Source: Strobilurus pachycystidiatus
Taxonomy: Eukaryota > Basidiomycota > Agaricomycetes > Agaricales > Physalacriaceae
Direction: 5' to 3'
NCBI GenBank assembly: GCA_019915135.1
Contig: JAHLMK010000003.1
Location: forward strand, 434,001 to 498,000
Length of the DNA stretch: 64,000 nt
Part shown: positions 9,772-20,505 of the stretch, in pieces
Position numbering within the stretch: position 1 is the stretch's first letter
How the letters are laid out: each line of letters starts with the position of its first letter
The notes under the pieces: generated by a model
Told to the model about the DNA's origin: nothing
What the model saw: the letters and a program-made list of their open reading frames with translations, nothing else
The model's database searches: none
Program-made: the position numbers and the translations under genes

Positions 9772-10972
9772 GTTTGTCCGCCACTACGTCAAGTCTTGTA
9801 CTGTTTGTGGCAGGAACAAACCCACGCGCCATCGTCCTTATGGTTTACTCAAACCATTGCCCGTACCCCTGCGCCCTTGGGACTCCATTTCTCTGGACTT
9901 TATTGAAGAACTTCCTTCTTCAAACGGGTTCACCGCGATTCTGGTCATCGTCAATCGGGCCTCCAAGCAAGCTATCTTCATTCCAACTCATGACACCATC
10001 ACTTCGGAGCAGCTAGCTCATCTCTTCGTTATCCATGTCTTTTCCAAGCACGGAGTTCCATCGCATGTCACTTCTGACCGGGGCTCCGAATTCGTTGCTC
10101 ATTTCACCCGCGCTCTCGCTCAGGCTCTCAATATGGAGCTCCACTTCACTTCGGGGCACCATCCTGAGGCGGATGGCCAAACCAAACGCGCCAACCAGAC
10201 CTTGGAACAGTACCTTCGCATTTACTGTTCTTACCAGCAGGACAACTGGGATCAACTCTTGGCTCTTGCAGAGTTTGCGTACAACAACGCTCCCAATGCG
10301 TCTACTGGTATTTCCCCGTTCTTTGCCAACAAAGGATACCACCCTTCCATTACGGTGTATCCGGAACGGGATCTGGCCTCCGCTCGAGCACGCGATTTTG
10401 TGGTGAACTTGGACGAGTTGCATGCGATGCTTAGAGATGAGATTTCCCTCGCTCAATCCCGTTACAAGTTACAAGCTGACAAGAAACGGATAGCCGCTCT
10501 GGACTTCCGCATTGGTGATTGTGTCTACCTCCTGGCCAAGTACATCAACAGGACTCGGCCAACCCGAAAATTCTCGGAAACCCACCTTGGTCCGTTCCCA
10601 ATCATTGCTCAACCCAGTTCTAACGCCTTCACATTGCGGCTACCCGACTACCTTCGTCTTGTTCATCCAGTGTTCCACGTGTCTCAACTGGAACCCTTCA
10701 AAGAGAACACCATTCCCAATTGTTCGGAGTCCCCACCTCCTCCCGTCGAAGTTGAAGGAGAAATTCACTATGAAGTCTCTGAAATACTAGACGCCAAGCT
10801 GGATAGGAGATATCGGACCCCCCTTCGCTACTATGTGTGGTGGTCCGGTTACGAGGGCAAGGATGAGGAGTTCTCTTGGGTCGGCGCCGACGATATTGCT
10901 GCGGACGAGCTGGTTGCGGACTTCCACTCACGTTACCCCAAGAAACCAAAACCCCAGGCTACTACCGCGTAG
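9671..10972 (+). pseudogene. pol: Gypsy-1 integrase and chromodomain, out of frame with pol
   Basis: The 3' part of pol, in frame +2. It has the HHCC zinc domain (HHDHVLAGH at about 9683, CTVC near 9797-9808) and the DDE core: LDFIEELP about 9895, TSDRGSEF about 10075, and the Glu in HPEADGQTK about 10165. A C-terminal chromodomain (YEVSEILDAKLDRR to WVGADDIAADEL, about 10768-10930) probably steers integration to modified histones. The frame is intact for over 400 codons. Compared with Gypsy-2 near 33820-33840, about 20 nt are missing just before the first zinc-binding His, which explains the frame change. Confidence 0.88.
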
Positions 10973-11123
10973 TAAGCCCTTCCAAGGGAATTTTCTTACT
11001 ATCTTAGTTTTCCTTGCCTCACTCTGTTTTGCGGTGCTCTGCCAATTCGGCGGTCCACTTAGATTTCACTCTCGATTTCACACCAAAAAACTCAAGAAAA
11101 AGAAAAACATGTCATTTTTCTAT

Positions 11124-12174
11124 CTACTCTCCCTCTGCTTCCTCCTCTTGCTCCTCTTCCTCTTCATCTCCCTCCTCTTTCCCAGACGGACCTCCACTCG
11201 TGCCCTCTTCCCGCGCCCTTGCCTTCGCAATCTCCTCCGCAAACACCGTGCGGAGCTCCGTGCCCATTTCCTTCGCCACCTCGGACACCATCTTGCTGAT
11301 CCGCCTCATGCGGGAGGCCTCGCGAGAGTCCAGCTTGTGGACGTCCATGTGGCGGGCCGGGAGTCCACACGCCCGTTTTGTCTTGATACATTCGTCGCAC
11401 AATTTGGCCCGAGGCCCACCCCAGACACAGGGCTCCTTGTCGTGGCTAATGCAAAGTTTACATCCTGCGGATCCCCGGTGAGCCATCGCCAAGTCAAATA
11501 AAATTGGAGTACTCACGGTGATCCCCAAACCGATGCGTCGACCCCGTGCGGGACTCCACCGCCTTCGCCTTGCCCTTCCCTTTGGCCTTCTTCTTGGCGG
11601 GACCCCGCTCCTCCTCGTCACTGTCCTCCACTCTTGCCCTCCTCCGCGTGGACGGACTCCCCGCTTTCTCCCTCTCTGCCTCGTTCCTTGCTGTATCCCA
11701 CGAGCGGAGCACCGACCACCACTCCTCGTGTTCCTCCCAGAAAGCGGCAAGGTCGTCCTGGTATTTGGAGAACTCCAGGGCCCTCCGCGGGTGGTCCTCC
11801 GCCCTCGTCTCAAATTCTGCCAACTCCGCAGACCTCTGTTTGTCCGCGGCCTCCCGCAGCGTCTCGCATTCCTCCTCCCAATCTAGTCGGGCACGCTCCG
11901 CGGCCCTCCGCGCTTTCTTGCCGGCATCTTCTGCTGCTTGCGCAGGCTCGGGCGGGAGTCCGACGTTGGGTGTGGCGGGGCGAATGGGCGGAGCCCCGGG
12001 GTCGAAAATAGGGTCGGGCATGCGAGGGGGCGGCCCACGTTCCGGATCCTCCGACAGGTACTGGAGGACTATGTTGCGCAGCGTCGGGTGCTCCGCAGGG
12101 GCAAAATAGGCAATGTCGTCGATGGTGATCCACGCCGACGAGTCCGGGATTTGAGGGAGCGGTGGGGGCGCCAT
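11124..12174 (-). CDS. Antisense spliced accessory protein with Zn2Cys6-like cluster
   Basis: A two-exon gene on the strand opposite gag-pol, between pol and the 3' LTR. Exon 1 is 12174-11517 and exon 2 is 11464-11124. The 52-nt intron (GTGAGT...CCGCAG) joins in phase and gives 332 aa. The N-terminus is Pro-rich. Residues about 80-165 are Ala/Glu/Arg-rich and probably coiled coil. A basic KKKAKGKGKAK stretch (about 194-204) could be a nuclear signal. Cys 221, 224, 232, 242, 245 and 252 form CX2CX7CX9CX2CX6C, close to the fungal Zn(II)2Cys6 pattern with one extra residue in the first loop. The C-terminus is a long Glu-rich tail. Its own TATA box lies 38 nt upstream of the ATG. A decayed homologue sits at the same place in Gypsy-2. 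The function is unknown; DNA binding and transcriptional control of the element or host is inference. Confidence 0.8.
11465..11516 (-). other. Intron of the antisense accessory gene
   Basis: 52 nt, GTGAGT donor and GCAG acceptor on the minus strand. Splicing joins the basic region to the cysteine cluster and skips an in-frame stop. The Gypsy-2 copy keeps GTGAGTAC and a TTTGCAG acceptor, with a 50-nt intron at the same place (31535-31584). Confidence 0.75.
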
Positions 12175-12434
12175 GTTTGAATTTTTCTCAGAGTTGAGTC
12201 TCTGCCTTTATACTTGCGAGCATCCGCTACCCTGTCATCAGGATTTGTGGACCTGCGCTTCTCCGCAGCCGGTTCTCCCCAATCTTGGGGGGATATCCGC
12301 AGATTTGTCAGCAAATAGGCTTTCCGAGTTTTTCCGGTGACTCATGCGGACCCGAATGGTGACTCATGCGGACCTGCACGGTAAGGGATTTTGGCCCCGG
12401 TGGTTGACCTTAGGGTTCTGGAGGCCAGAACCTT
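12175..12434. other. Non-coding stretch between antisense gene and polypurine tract
   Basis: Holds the antisense promoter at its left end. The rest has short direct repeats such as GACTCATGCGGACC (two copies about 12340-12372) and no reading frame I can support. Confidence 0.5.
12207..12212 (-). promoter_or_regulatory. TATA box of the antisense accessory gene
   Basis: TATAAA on the minus strand, 38 nt upstream of the ATG at 12174. The Gypsy-2 copy has TATAAA (30841-30846) at the same 38-nt distance from its ATG, and the leader between is almost identical. It points away from the 3' LTR toward pol. Confidence 0.65.
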
Positions 12435-12447
12435 GAAGGGGGGATAC
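12435..12447 (+). promoter_or_regulatory. Polypurine tract
   Basis: GAAGGGGGGATAC directly before the 3' LTR, the usual site for plus-strand DNA priming. Gypsy-2 has a decayed counterpart directly next to its LTR at 30628. Confidence 0.8.
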
Positions 12448-13261
12448 TGTCATATACATGCGTCATGACACAGGATCGGACTGGATCTCCGACTTACTCA
12501 GCCAGTCACGCGTCTCCTCGTGACCCCATTAATCATCCATCCTCGCCAAGTCTTGCCAAGTCCAGCCGGGCCGCTTGGACCTCCGCACGTGATCCTTTAC
12601 TCAGCATCTCTACCGCCAAACTTGCCATACCCTTGACCCAGACCATGCTGCCCTTTGCCTAATACATGTGGACCTCCGCTTGTGATCTTAATTATCTCCT
12701 TATGCATCTACCTACTCAGTCCAGTATTTAAGCGCTTGTACTTTACCTATGTTTCCTCAGTTCGAATATCAACTTAGACGCTCCAGTCTAGTCTTCATCT
12801 CTTCTTCTTGTCTGAACTCAACTTGCGGACTCCCGCTCGTTGGCCAAGACTTACATTCTCCAACTCGCGTTGTCCTTACGGACCTCCGAGCTCATCACTT
12901 GTCTCTTTCCTCCGGATTTGCTCTTCCTTAGCGGACCCCTGGATTCAAGGCTCGACTCAAGGGACCAACCTGCTGAACGCAGGCAGCCCTGGTTCCGGAC
13001 CACCAACAATCCTCAAAACCGGGCCCCCTGCAACTCTCACCACAACCGAGGGATAGCCGGACTACCGCTTGACGGGAATCCATAGGGTTGCAGGTGTGGA
13101 AACACGTGCCAATACAGAATAGGTAAACCTTTTACCTTTTCTTTCTTTTAAACACTTCTACGCTTATTCTTTCATAGGCTCGGAGCACCGCTTGTGCTGT
13201 GCTTACCGAGAAATCCGGTTTCGGACATCTGATTGACTTGGTCTGAGGCACGGTCTTAACA
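12448..13261 (+). repeat. Gypsy-1 3' LTR (814 bp)
   Basis: Same length and ends as the 5' LTR, with about 15 substitutions between the two counted by eye. Followed by the GGGGT target duplication. Confidence 0.95.
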
Positions 13262-13266
13262 GGGGT
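13262..13266. repeat. 5-bp target-site duplication of Gypsy-1 (right)
   Basis: GGGGT, identical to 4593-4597. Confidence 0.95.
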
Positions 13267-13636
13267 CGCGAAAATCGGTCTGGCCGCCTCTGGTAAATCA
13301 GGTAGCTTAGCTAATTCCTTCTGTGTATCTATTGTTCCGAAAGCTTTGTTTAATGTAATATATATTAGAATACACTATTTACGACTTCCAGAGCCCCTTG
13401 ATAGGTGGCGGGTTGGGCGGGTCTGGCACTCTGAGACAGCGCGACCCATGCCCGTATCCGCACGTGCCCAGTCCCGTGACCCGTCAAAAACTTGGCGACC
13501 CGTGCTGTTCTTTAGGCGCAAGTTTTCTAAGAGATACCTGAACTACCTCCGTTAGTCATTCCTCTCAACCCACCACACATCGAGGACTTGCTGTTTAATA
13601 CATGCATGACGCGTGAGCGCCTTCATGTCTTGCTCT

Positions 13637-14076
13637 TAAAGATCCCCACAAGTTATTCAATGATCTGAATCTTGATTCTCAGAGAGGATATCCTCTCCAA
13701 AATTAAATAAACCTTGATCCTTTCAATGATCCTTAAGTTTGGATCATTGAGCAGTTCAAATTAAGGATCATTGAATGATCCTTCTATGTTTGGGTGATAG
13801 ATGTCTGATGTCTGATAGAATATGCATGCATAATCATCAATATGTACTATTGAGAGCTGTTTAAGTACTGTGGAAACTTTTCTGTACTTGTATTTACATA
13901 AAGGTAATGATTCAACAATGATTCTTCAATAATTTTTACCTTCAGTGAATAAACCTTGATCCTTACAATGATCCTTAGGTTCAGATCATTGACATGTTAA
14001 TGATTTGAACTTCGGATTAAAATCAAGGTTCGAATCAAGGATATCCTCTACTTTTAATGACTCATGAAGATCTCTA
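13637..14076 (+). mobile_element. hAT-like MITE family M1, copy A (440 bp)
   Basis: Non-coding element with ends TAAAGATC...GATCTCTA and an imperfect inverted repeat of about 20 bp. Perfect 8-bp target duplications CTTGCTCT flank it at 13629-13636 and 14077-14084. Its interior is full of AATGATC/GATCATT words. Copies B (25891-26330) and C (28800-29220) belong to the same family. An 8-bp duplication is typical of hAT transposases. Confidence 0.9.
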
Positions 14077-14159
14077 CTTGCTCTCAAAGATACCACAGGG
14101 TATACTCTCTGAAGTAAAGCTTTGAGCCGTGGCTTTTGTTGCTGTACACAGATGATAAT

Positions 14160-15180
14160 CATTTGTGTTTGACTACACCAAGAAGGGTGAGTTTAAGCGC
14201 AAATACTACCCCAACTACGAGATACCAGTTATTGAGCACACACCTTGACAACAACCACTTATTCTCATTTCTATCGCCATTTGAGAGAATGTACGCGCAA
14301 AAGGCAGACAATTAGAAGCTGCTGGTAAATTTGAACTGTCACATTTGAACTATTGGTCTGCGATGTTTGCAGTAGCAAAGAAGCCGGGGTCAAATACACC
14401 AGTCAGACTAGTTATCAATGTTGAAGAACTCAACGCCGTCATGATGCGAGACTCATCCTTACCATCAAACATTAAGGAGTTCGCCGAGTCATTTGTAAGA
14501 TTCTCCTGTTATGCTGTTGGAGACATGTTCTCCGGATTCAATGCATGTTGGTTTGCAGAACATTTGCATCCGTTGACGACCTATCATGTGATGGACCACT
14601 CGAATCAGTCCTGTACATTGGTTCAAGGCTGCACAAACTTGATACAGAAGTTTAGTAGACATACCAATCACGCACTTCAACGCTTGAAGGCTCAAGGTTG
14701 GGTGAATAATTTTATTGATGACTGTGGAGTTTGAAGTCCGTTATCACATTATAACAACGAAACAGTAGACAAGGCTCACCAATTTCGCCAGTTCATCTGG
14801 AAATTCTTGCCGCAACTCGACACATTTTTGGCCGCATTTGAGGCGGCTGGTATCACAATTTTAGGATACGAGACGACACTTGTAATCTTTTATTTGACTA
14901 TAGTTGGATTAGTCGTCGTGTATGAAGGGTGGATCATTGGACCTGACCTTGTTCAGAAGGTACTCAAGTGGCCAGTACCCATCTCCGTCAAAGAAGTGTG
15001 AATGTTTCTCAAACTGGCAAGAAGAGCACGACAATGAATCTAAAACTACGCAATAATTGCAAAGCTGTTGACGGTGTTGCTTATCAAGACAGAGGAGCAA
15101 TTTGAGATGGCGGTGATGTGTAAGTTTGGAATAAACCTCTGAAAAGAAGCTATCGTCTAACCACACTATCAATCCTTATC
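14160..15180 (+). pseudogene. Gypsy-3 reverse transcriptase remnant
   Basis: Readable RT text includes NYWSAMFAVAKKPGSNTPVR, RLVINVEELNAV and the catalytic-site variant NFIDDCGV at about 14708-14731. RT-tail text follows (DTFLAAFEAAGITILGYETT, VLKWPVPISVKEV at 14810-15000). Stops and frame changes separate the pieces, so it cannot be active. Confidence 0.75.
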
Positions 15181-16820
15181 ATAACTAATACTCCTTGTAA
15201 GAGAGCTGGAATGCATAAAGATTTGAGAGAATAAGGTGCTTTTAGATAATAGAGAAATAGAAATGTATTTTAAACATTGTAGTTAAACTACAAGTTGTTT
15301 TTAGGGATGTAGGAATTCTGATCAAAATGACACAAGAGAACCTTGAAGTCGTAAGTCAAACCTTTTGACGTATGAAGACTTTAAACAGTGCGAGGCAATG
15401 TAGCTTCTACCTATCAAGTGCTCTGGTGTATAAAGACTTTGTCTTGGAATTGTCAGGCCGCTATTGCAGGTTTTACGCCACTGGACTGCTAACAATAAGG
15501 ACTTCTTCTTGCACTTAAACCAAACTTTTAGTGTCTTGCACTGAGATCAAAGGTTCTGAAAGGTGTCTCAGACGTTGACAAGACTCGTTCAAACTCAACT
15601 TATTCCTCAAAGAAAAGTACTTCACAAAAGAGCGTGAATGCAGGGCAGAACCACTTGCAAACCGGCCTTCTTGCTAATACAAGATTCTAACACCAAATAG
15701 ATTTGTTAGTACTCGACTTAGTATGTCGGAATAAGGTTCTTTTGAGTCTTTCAGAAAGCTTGACAACACCTGATGTCTTTAAATCTTGAAAAGGTCTTTG
15801 GGGTCTTTGGGTACTTTGCAAAAATGAGTCAAAACTTGAGATAAATTCACTACAATGGCTGTGTTTGACTAGCGGCTACTGGGAGAGATCTAAGCTAACA
15901 AAATATGGGTCTTTTGAGCCCTTTTATACTACTGGTAGTCTTCTACTGAGTAAGCATCTATTCTAAGATTGGATACATCAGAAATTTGAGTCATACAAGT
16001 ACTAGATTCTTATTGACTATCCCTGGTCGAAACAACTGCGGACGGAGCGCTTGGTCCCTTTAGCCATATATGCCACCTTGGCGGTATGGTACAATCCTTG
16101 GAGACCAGAAGATCAAGGTCCGATAAGGACTTTGATCTTTGAGTATTTTTATGGTGCAAGGTCTTACGGACACTTATTTTCTTGTGGATAGGTCAGATTG
16201 AGATCCTCAAAAGTGTCCTTTTGAGCGCAGACGCCATAAGGGAGTGCTTTCTTAAAATGGTAATGTACTCTTCTTTCAGGGTGGTTCTTGATTGTGGATC
16301 ATGATTGATCGGCATAGCGGAAGGCGTCAGTTCAGAGTTCTTGACAACTCTAAAGGTTATTTCCCCAAAAGAATTATGATGTTCTTGAACTATTTCGGAA
16401 CTTTCCAGGTCTTCAGGTTGATGTGCGCAGGTTTTGGGTTGCTCTGACTGAACCACTTGGAGACCTTTGGACCCTACTTAGGTGTGAATGGTTATAGCAC
16501 ATAGTCTGTAGTACAAAGTACACATAAAGATACAGAATCTTGAAAGAGATCTAACGCGCAGATAAGGATATTCGGATAAAGGTGATTGAAGGTTTCGATT
16601 GCGCCTGTCCTAATGAACTTATTAAGGCGCCTGGACCTTGTCCTGGAGGCTTGCTCGCATCAAGGCAGTAACTCCTGCGTGCTCTATCCTAGGTACTTAA
16701 CTGGAGGTTCTTAAGGTCTTTGGGCTATTCAGGAATTGCAAAATTCCTTGTTTCTAGTACTGAAATAGTACCCTGCGTATCAACGAAAGCAGGAGAAGAG
16801 GTGGTAGCAGAGTTGAAGAT
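15181..16820. mobile_element. Unclassified non-coding insertion in Gypsy-3
   Basis: RT/connection text stops near 15180 and resumes at about 16825 (APVLVKLDYE, the usual start of the RNase H region). About 1.6 kb of AT-rich DNA lies between with no readable domain, only short words such as GGTCTTTGGG repeated near 15795-15815. I infer an old insertion but could not define ends or a target duplication. Confidence 0.35.
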
Positions 16821-16824
16821 TTGA

Positions 16825-17740
16825 ATGACAGAGGCGCCGGTCCTGGTGAAGCTGGATTACGAGAAAACTAAGTCAATCACCCATCTGCCTTGAGAATTGG
16901 ATGACGGGTTCGTTGTAGTAGGTGTGGACTCAAGCTGGATTGGGGCAGAATGGGTATTATACCAGATGACAAACGAGGAGAAGCACCTGACCTTGTACGA
17001 ATCAAGCATGTTCACCAGTTCACAGCAGAACTCCCAAGACAGAGGTTTGTGGCGTGTTCACTGCCCTCAGAGCATTTTGCCATCGTGTATTGGGTATACA
17101 TTTCCGACTTGAGCACAACACAATATTGTTGGTCCAGATGTTGCAAAAGTCAGACGATGTGCCAAATGCACTAATGTTGCGCTGGGTCAGCTGGATCTAA
17201 CTCTTTCACTTTGAGACACACCATATTCCCGCAACAGCCTTCAAAACCGAGGATGTGCTGTCTAAAACGCCAGCTATAAGCACCGGACACACCAACCCAG
17301 CAGACAATGCAGAGGCGTACCTGGACACGTTTGACTTAACATACGGGAGCAGAGAGAGCGTACCTGATGACGTATCACTCACATCAATAACTTGGTTTGT
17401 ACTTCAATCTCTATTGGCCCGGCTCTCTAATTCATTCTCAACTCCTTCCGCATACGCAACATCACCTCTAATATTTCAATCATTCATCGCACTCTGATTT
17501 GAAGAAAAGGACTCGTTTAGTGTACACGCGGATTCCTTCTATTATTCAGACGTCTACTCGCTATTTAACATCACGGCACTTGCAAATGACGACTTGCGTT
17601 CAGTACGCCAGCTTCTAAAGTTTTATAAGAGAAGGACAACAATCAAGGACTGCATTACTGTCACCTTGACAGGAGAGACATTCACCATTACAATTATGAT
17701 TGCAGAGGACACACTCAATGATGCACAATCATTAAAGTTA
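16825..17740 (+). pseudogene. Gypsy-3 RNase H and tether remnant
   Basis: GVDSSWIGAEWVLYQ (about 16924) is the RNase H start with its first Asp. Downstream, WVSWI and LFHFETHHIPATAFKTED (about 17186-17250) match the end of RNase H in this clade. Coding-like text continues to 17740 (TLTGETFTITIMIAEDTLND) and resumes after the foldback element at 18440. Several stops and frame shifts are present. Confidence 0.6.
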
Positions 17741-18440
17741 TAAAGTTGAGTTGGGTTGAGTTTTAGTCATTTTTTGAACAATCTCAACTCAATCGGTTGT
17801 TGAAATTCATGAATTCTCAACAACCTCAATCTCAACCAGGTTGTTTGACAACTCTTCATAACCTCAAAAAACTTTCAAAAACCGGTTACAACCTCAACTT
17901 TATATTATTTTGTTTTTTTTTTTTACTCAAAATGCATAAATTCTCTATATATGATGCTATTTTTTGATGATTAACAACTGTATTTAGAGTCTAAAAGTCT
18001 AATATCACATCAAACACTCACAATATGAGTGCTATAATACTGTAGTGTTTCGATCATAAGCTCGCAGCATGTGACGCAATATGTTGCGAACTTACAGCAA
18101 ATAGGTTCGTGAACCCTTAAATTGTCTTATTTGGAAGGTCCCGCCGCAGAAGGGACCTGAAATTACCACTTTTAGCCGCTTGTGCCTGATTGAGAGGCAC
18201 CGTGACGTGATATGCAATATGTATAGGTTCAGTTCACAGAGCTGCGTGACCCAATATGTGAATATGCGGTCAAAACACTACAGTACTACAAGTTGTTGCA
18301 GGTTGTTGAAGGTTGTATTTTTAGTAAAAATTCACAACCCAACCTAAGTTGAGGTTGTTGGATTTAATTGAATTTTCAACAACCTCAACCTGAGTTGAGT
18401 TGGGTTGTTTAAACAATCTATTTGTTGCAACTCAACTTTC
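17741..18440. mobile_element. Foldback-type element FB1 with long inverted ends
   Basis: The left end (TAAAGTTGAGTTGGG...) is roughly the reverse complement of the right end (...CAACTCAACTTTC), with imperfect pairing over about 85 bp that includes CGGTTGTTGAAATTC and its partner. No coding. It interrupts Gypsy-3 coding-like DNA. The target duplication is unclear. A 244-bp MITE (18040-18283) is nested inside. Confidence 0.55.
18040..18283 (+). mobile_element. TA-flanked MITE family T1, copy 1 (244 bp)
   Basis: Ends CTGTAGTGTTT...AAACACTACAG are inverted repeats, flanked by TA (18038-18039 and 18284-18285). This pattern suits Tc1/mariner-type mobilisation. A second copy of exactly the same length is at 29367-29610. 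Confidence 0.8.
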
Positions 18441-18609
18441 AAACTCTAACGACCGTTATCCTCGACAAAACTTGTAATCTGCGCAGAGCACAGATAGGGC
18501 ACAAAGGATAAAGACAATGGGCATTATTGGCAAAAGCTGCGTATCTTCTTACACTCTCAACTGTACCCCATTTGATTGAAGACCAATGCAGAGAAACTGG
18601 CATTCCTCA

Positions 18610-19070
18610 TAGACATGACCATGAATAAGGAGTAAAGAAGAATATTCATGAATATATTTGTAATCTTATTCATGAATATGAATATGATGAATATATTATA
18701 TTCGTGAATAAGAATAAGTTGACAAATATAGAATATGAATCTTCAGGTTCACATAATCTTCAACTCATTCATGAGTGTCTGACAATACTGAAGTCTCAGT
18801 ACTAAAAACAAGTTTATGATAAATTTAGATGCTGTTTGAATGATTTATAGGTTATTCAATAACTTTAACTGTGATCTTGAATGACATTGAGATGATTATA
18901 CTCATATATTCGTGAATATTCATGAATAAAAGTGAAACTTTTGCAGTAAAGATTAAGTTGACAAATAAGATTGAGAGTATAGTCATGAATAACAATTATG
19001 ACCCTTGGAGGATGGATTATTTGTGTGCATGAATAAGAATATACTCAAATATATATTCGTGGACATCTCT
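18610..19070 (+). mobile_element. hAT-like MITE family M2, copy D1 (461 bp)
   Basis: Starts TAGACATGACCATGAATA and ends with the complement of TAGAGATGTCCACGAATA. Flanked by a perfect 8-bp duplication ATTCCTCA (18602-18609 and 19071-19078). The interior is AT-rich with many ATTCATGAATAT words. It splits Gypsy-3 coding-like sequence between RNase H and integrase. Confidence 0.9.
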
Positions 19071-20064
19071 AATTCCTCAAGAGATTGAGACAGTTCATCC
19101 TGAAGGACGACTGGCTCTGGCTTGTGGAACGCCAAACAGACGACAGGATGCCGCGCCTCATCATTGAGAACATCAGTAAACAACGCTAACTTCTCAGGAA
19201 TACTCACATCACAACGGGATATTGAGGATGTAATACGACTTACCGAGTATTGACAGACTGATTCAATTGGCCAAATATGTATGAGAACGTCTTGTACTTT
19301 GTCTGGTCGTGCATTGAGTGCCAAAAATCTCTTCAAGTTAAGCTAGTCCTCCCCTACAACGTGTTGTGACTACCCCCATTCCTCAGACATTGGGATTTTG
19401 ATACAATATACATGCCAACAGGCGCCGGCAGATTTGAATACGTTATACAAGTCATTAAACAAACAATGCTCTGGTCAAAAGCTTGAACAATCAAAAAAGC
19501 AAATGTAAAGACGATTGCAAAATTTATATATAAAAATATCATATGCAGATACAGCTGTGTATCCATTATCACGGTAGATGAAGGATTCGAGTTCATGGCC
19601 GAGGTGCAACACTTACTTTATACTCTTTATTGCTGCACCATGATTGTCTCAACAGCTTATCATTCTGAGAATAATGCACCCATTGAGTGCCATCATCAAA
19701 TGATCATTAGACCTCTCTTCAAGCTAATTGGCGACGCAAAGAGCACCTGGCTCTCGTACCTTTGAGCGGACTTATTTGCACTGAGAGTCACGGTCTCACG
19801 CGCAACGGGCTTCTTGCCGTTTTATTTGCTGTCTGACCAGCACCTGGTTTTTTTGTGGGACGCGGAAGAGATTACTTGGCAGACCCTAAATTGACATATT
19901 GTCTGTTTGTAAGAGGACCTCATTGTTATTTGAGCAAAGCAGATAGCAAGGCGCAACGAGCAGAAGGAGGAATTGGACAAGAACTTGAGGCTTAGGTCAC
20001 ACTTTGGCGTTCTGATGCTGTGGCTACACAAACCAGCGTCACAACGGAAGATGCCGAGAGACAT
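19071..20064 (+). pseudogene. Gypsy-3 integrase remnant
   Basis: Integrase-core text is readable on the plus strand: LRHWDFDTIYMPTGAGRFEY (about 19380), FIYKNIICRYSCVSIITVD then GFEFMAEV (about 19520-19605), and STAYHSENNAPIE with FKLIGDAKSTWLSYL (about 19650-19765). The catalytic Asp/Glu context is degraded and there are many stops, for example near 19322 and 19765. Confidence 0.65.
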
Positions 20065-20394
20065 ATCAGGGGTTTGGGGGTTCGATCCCTTATGGCGACA
20101 GAGTTGGGATCATGAAGTCCCGCCCTTGTCGGGCTTTCCGCCCTCCCGGAGACACTCTGGAGCGAGCACACATGGTGCATGACACGCCGGGATTATACTT
20201 AGGCCGCGTGAGTCAGGCGGGAGTCGGTACCCGACCAATTCCGCCTTCCCGACCAATGGGCGGCCATCGATCTGGCGGGTGATCATTGGGATGTTGGGAC
20301 CTCCGTCATCCGCAGCGTTGGACCACTCCTAACGCATCGGGAAATATGTGGTAGAAGCTTTGAGAAGAGGAACGATGAGCAAGCATGGGATTAG

Positions 20395-20402
20395 TATAAA
20401 TA
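20395..20402 (+). promoter_or_regulatory. TATA box upstream of a short open frame
   Basis: TATAAATA, 111 nt upstream of the ATG at 20506. The spacing would give a leader of about 80 nt. Confidence 0.4.
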
Positions 20403-20505
20403 CAGAGACAGTGCTGTACTAGTTACTCAGACTTCGTCCTTAACCAGTTTTCTCCCATACAACTCCGCTGGGCACTCTGAGCTCTCCGTGATAGAACTCA
20501 TCCAC

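Larger units (their letters stand above)
4598..13261 (+). mobile_element. Gypsy-1: near-complete Ty3/Gypsy chromovirus, 8664 bp
   Basis: A full-length LTR retrotransposon. Two 814-bp LTRs (TGTCAT...TTAACA) are bounded by the 5-bp target duplication GGGGT (4593-4597 and 13262-13266). Between them lie a primer-binding site, gag, pol in PR-RT-RNase H-INT-chromodomain order, an antisense accessory gene, and a polypurine tract. The domain order and C-terminal chromodomain place it among chromoviruses. I count about 15 substitutions between its LTRs, so the insertion is fairly young. Pol is broken by a small deletion at the RNase H/INT boundary, so this copy is probably not autonomous. A solo LTR (23516-24329) and a decayed relative (27759-36590) are in the same window. 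Confidence 0.95.
870..13515 (-). mobile_element. hAT1: decayed hAT DNA transposon, split by Gypsy-1
   Basis: A BED-finger hAT transposase relic lies on the minus strand (1060-4569). Both sides carry DNA rich in CGGGTC/GACCCG words (about 878-1000 and 13400-13512), a style of subterminal repeat common in hAT elements. The outermost matching words are GCACGGGTC at about 877 and its complement GACCCGTGC near 13496-13505. Gypsy-1 occupies 4598-13261 and separates the transposase from its upstream part. I could not find a matching 8-bp target duplication, so the outer limits are approximate. Confidence 0.5.
13556..20064 (+). mobile_element. Gypsy-3: decayed Ty3/Gypsy relic of a second clade
   Basis: Fragments of RT, RNase H and integrase appear in order on the plus strand. 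They differ clearly from Gypsy-1: the RT motif is FIDD rather than YLDD, and I see no chromodomain. No LTRs were recognised, and both ends are approximate. It is interrupted by a 440-bp MITE, an unexplained stretch of about 1.6 kb, a foldback element with a nested MITE, and a 461-bp MITE. Confidence 0.7.

Noticed and set aside
20079..20089. GGTTCGATCCC as a tRNA gene B box
   Set aside because: No acceptable A box, acceptor stem or cloverleaf could be built around it.
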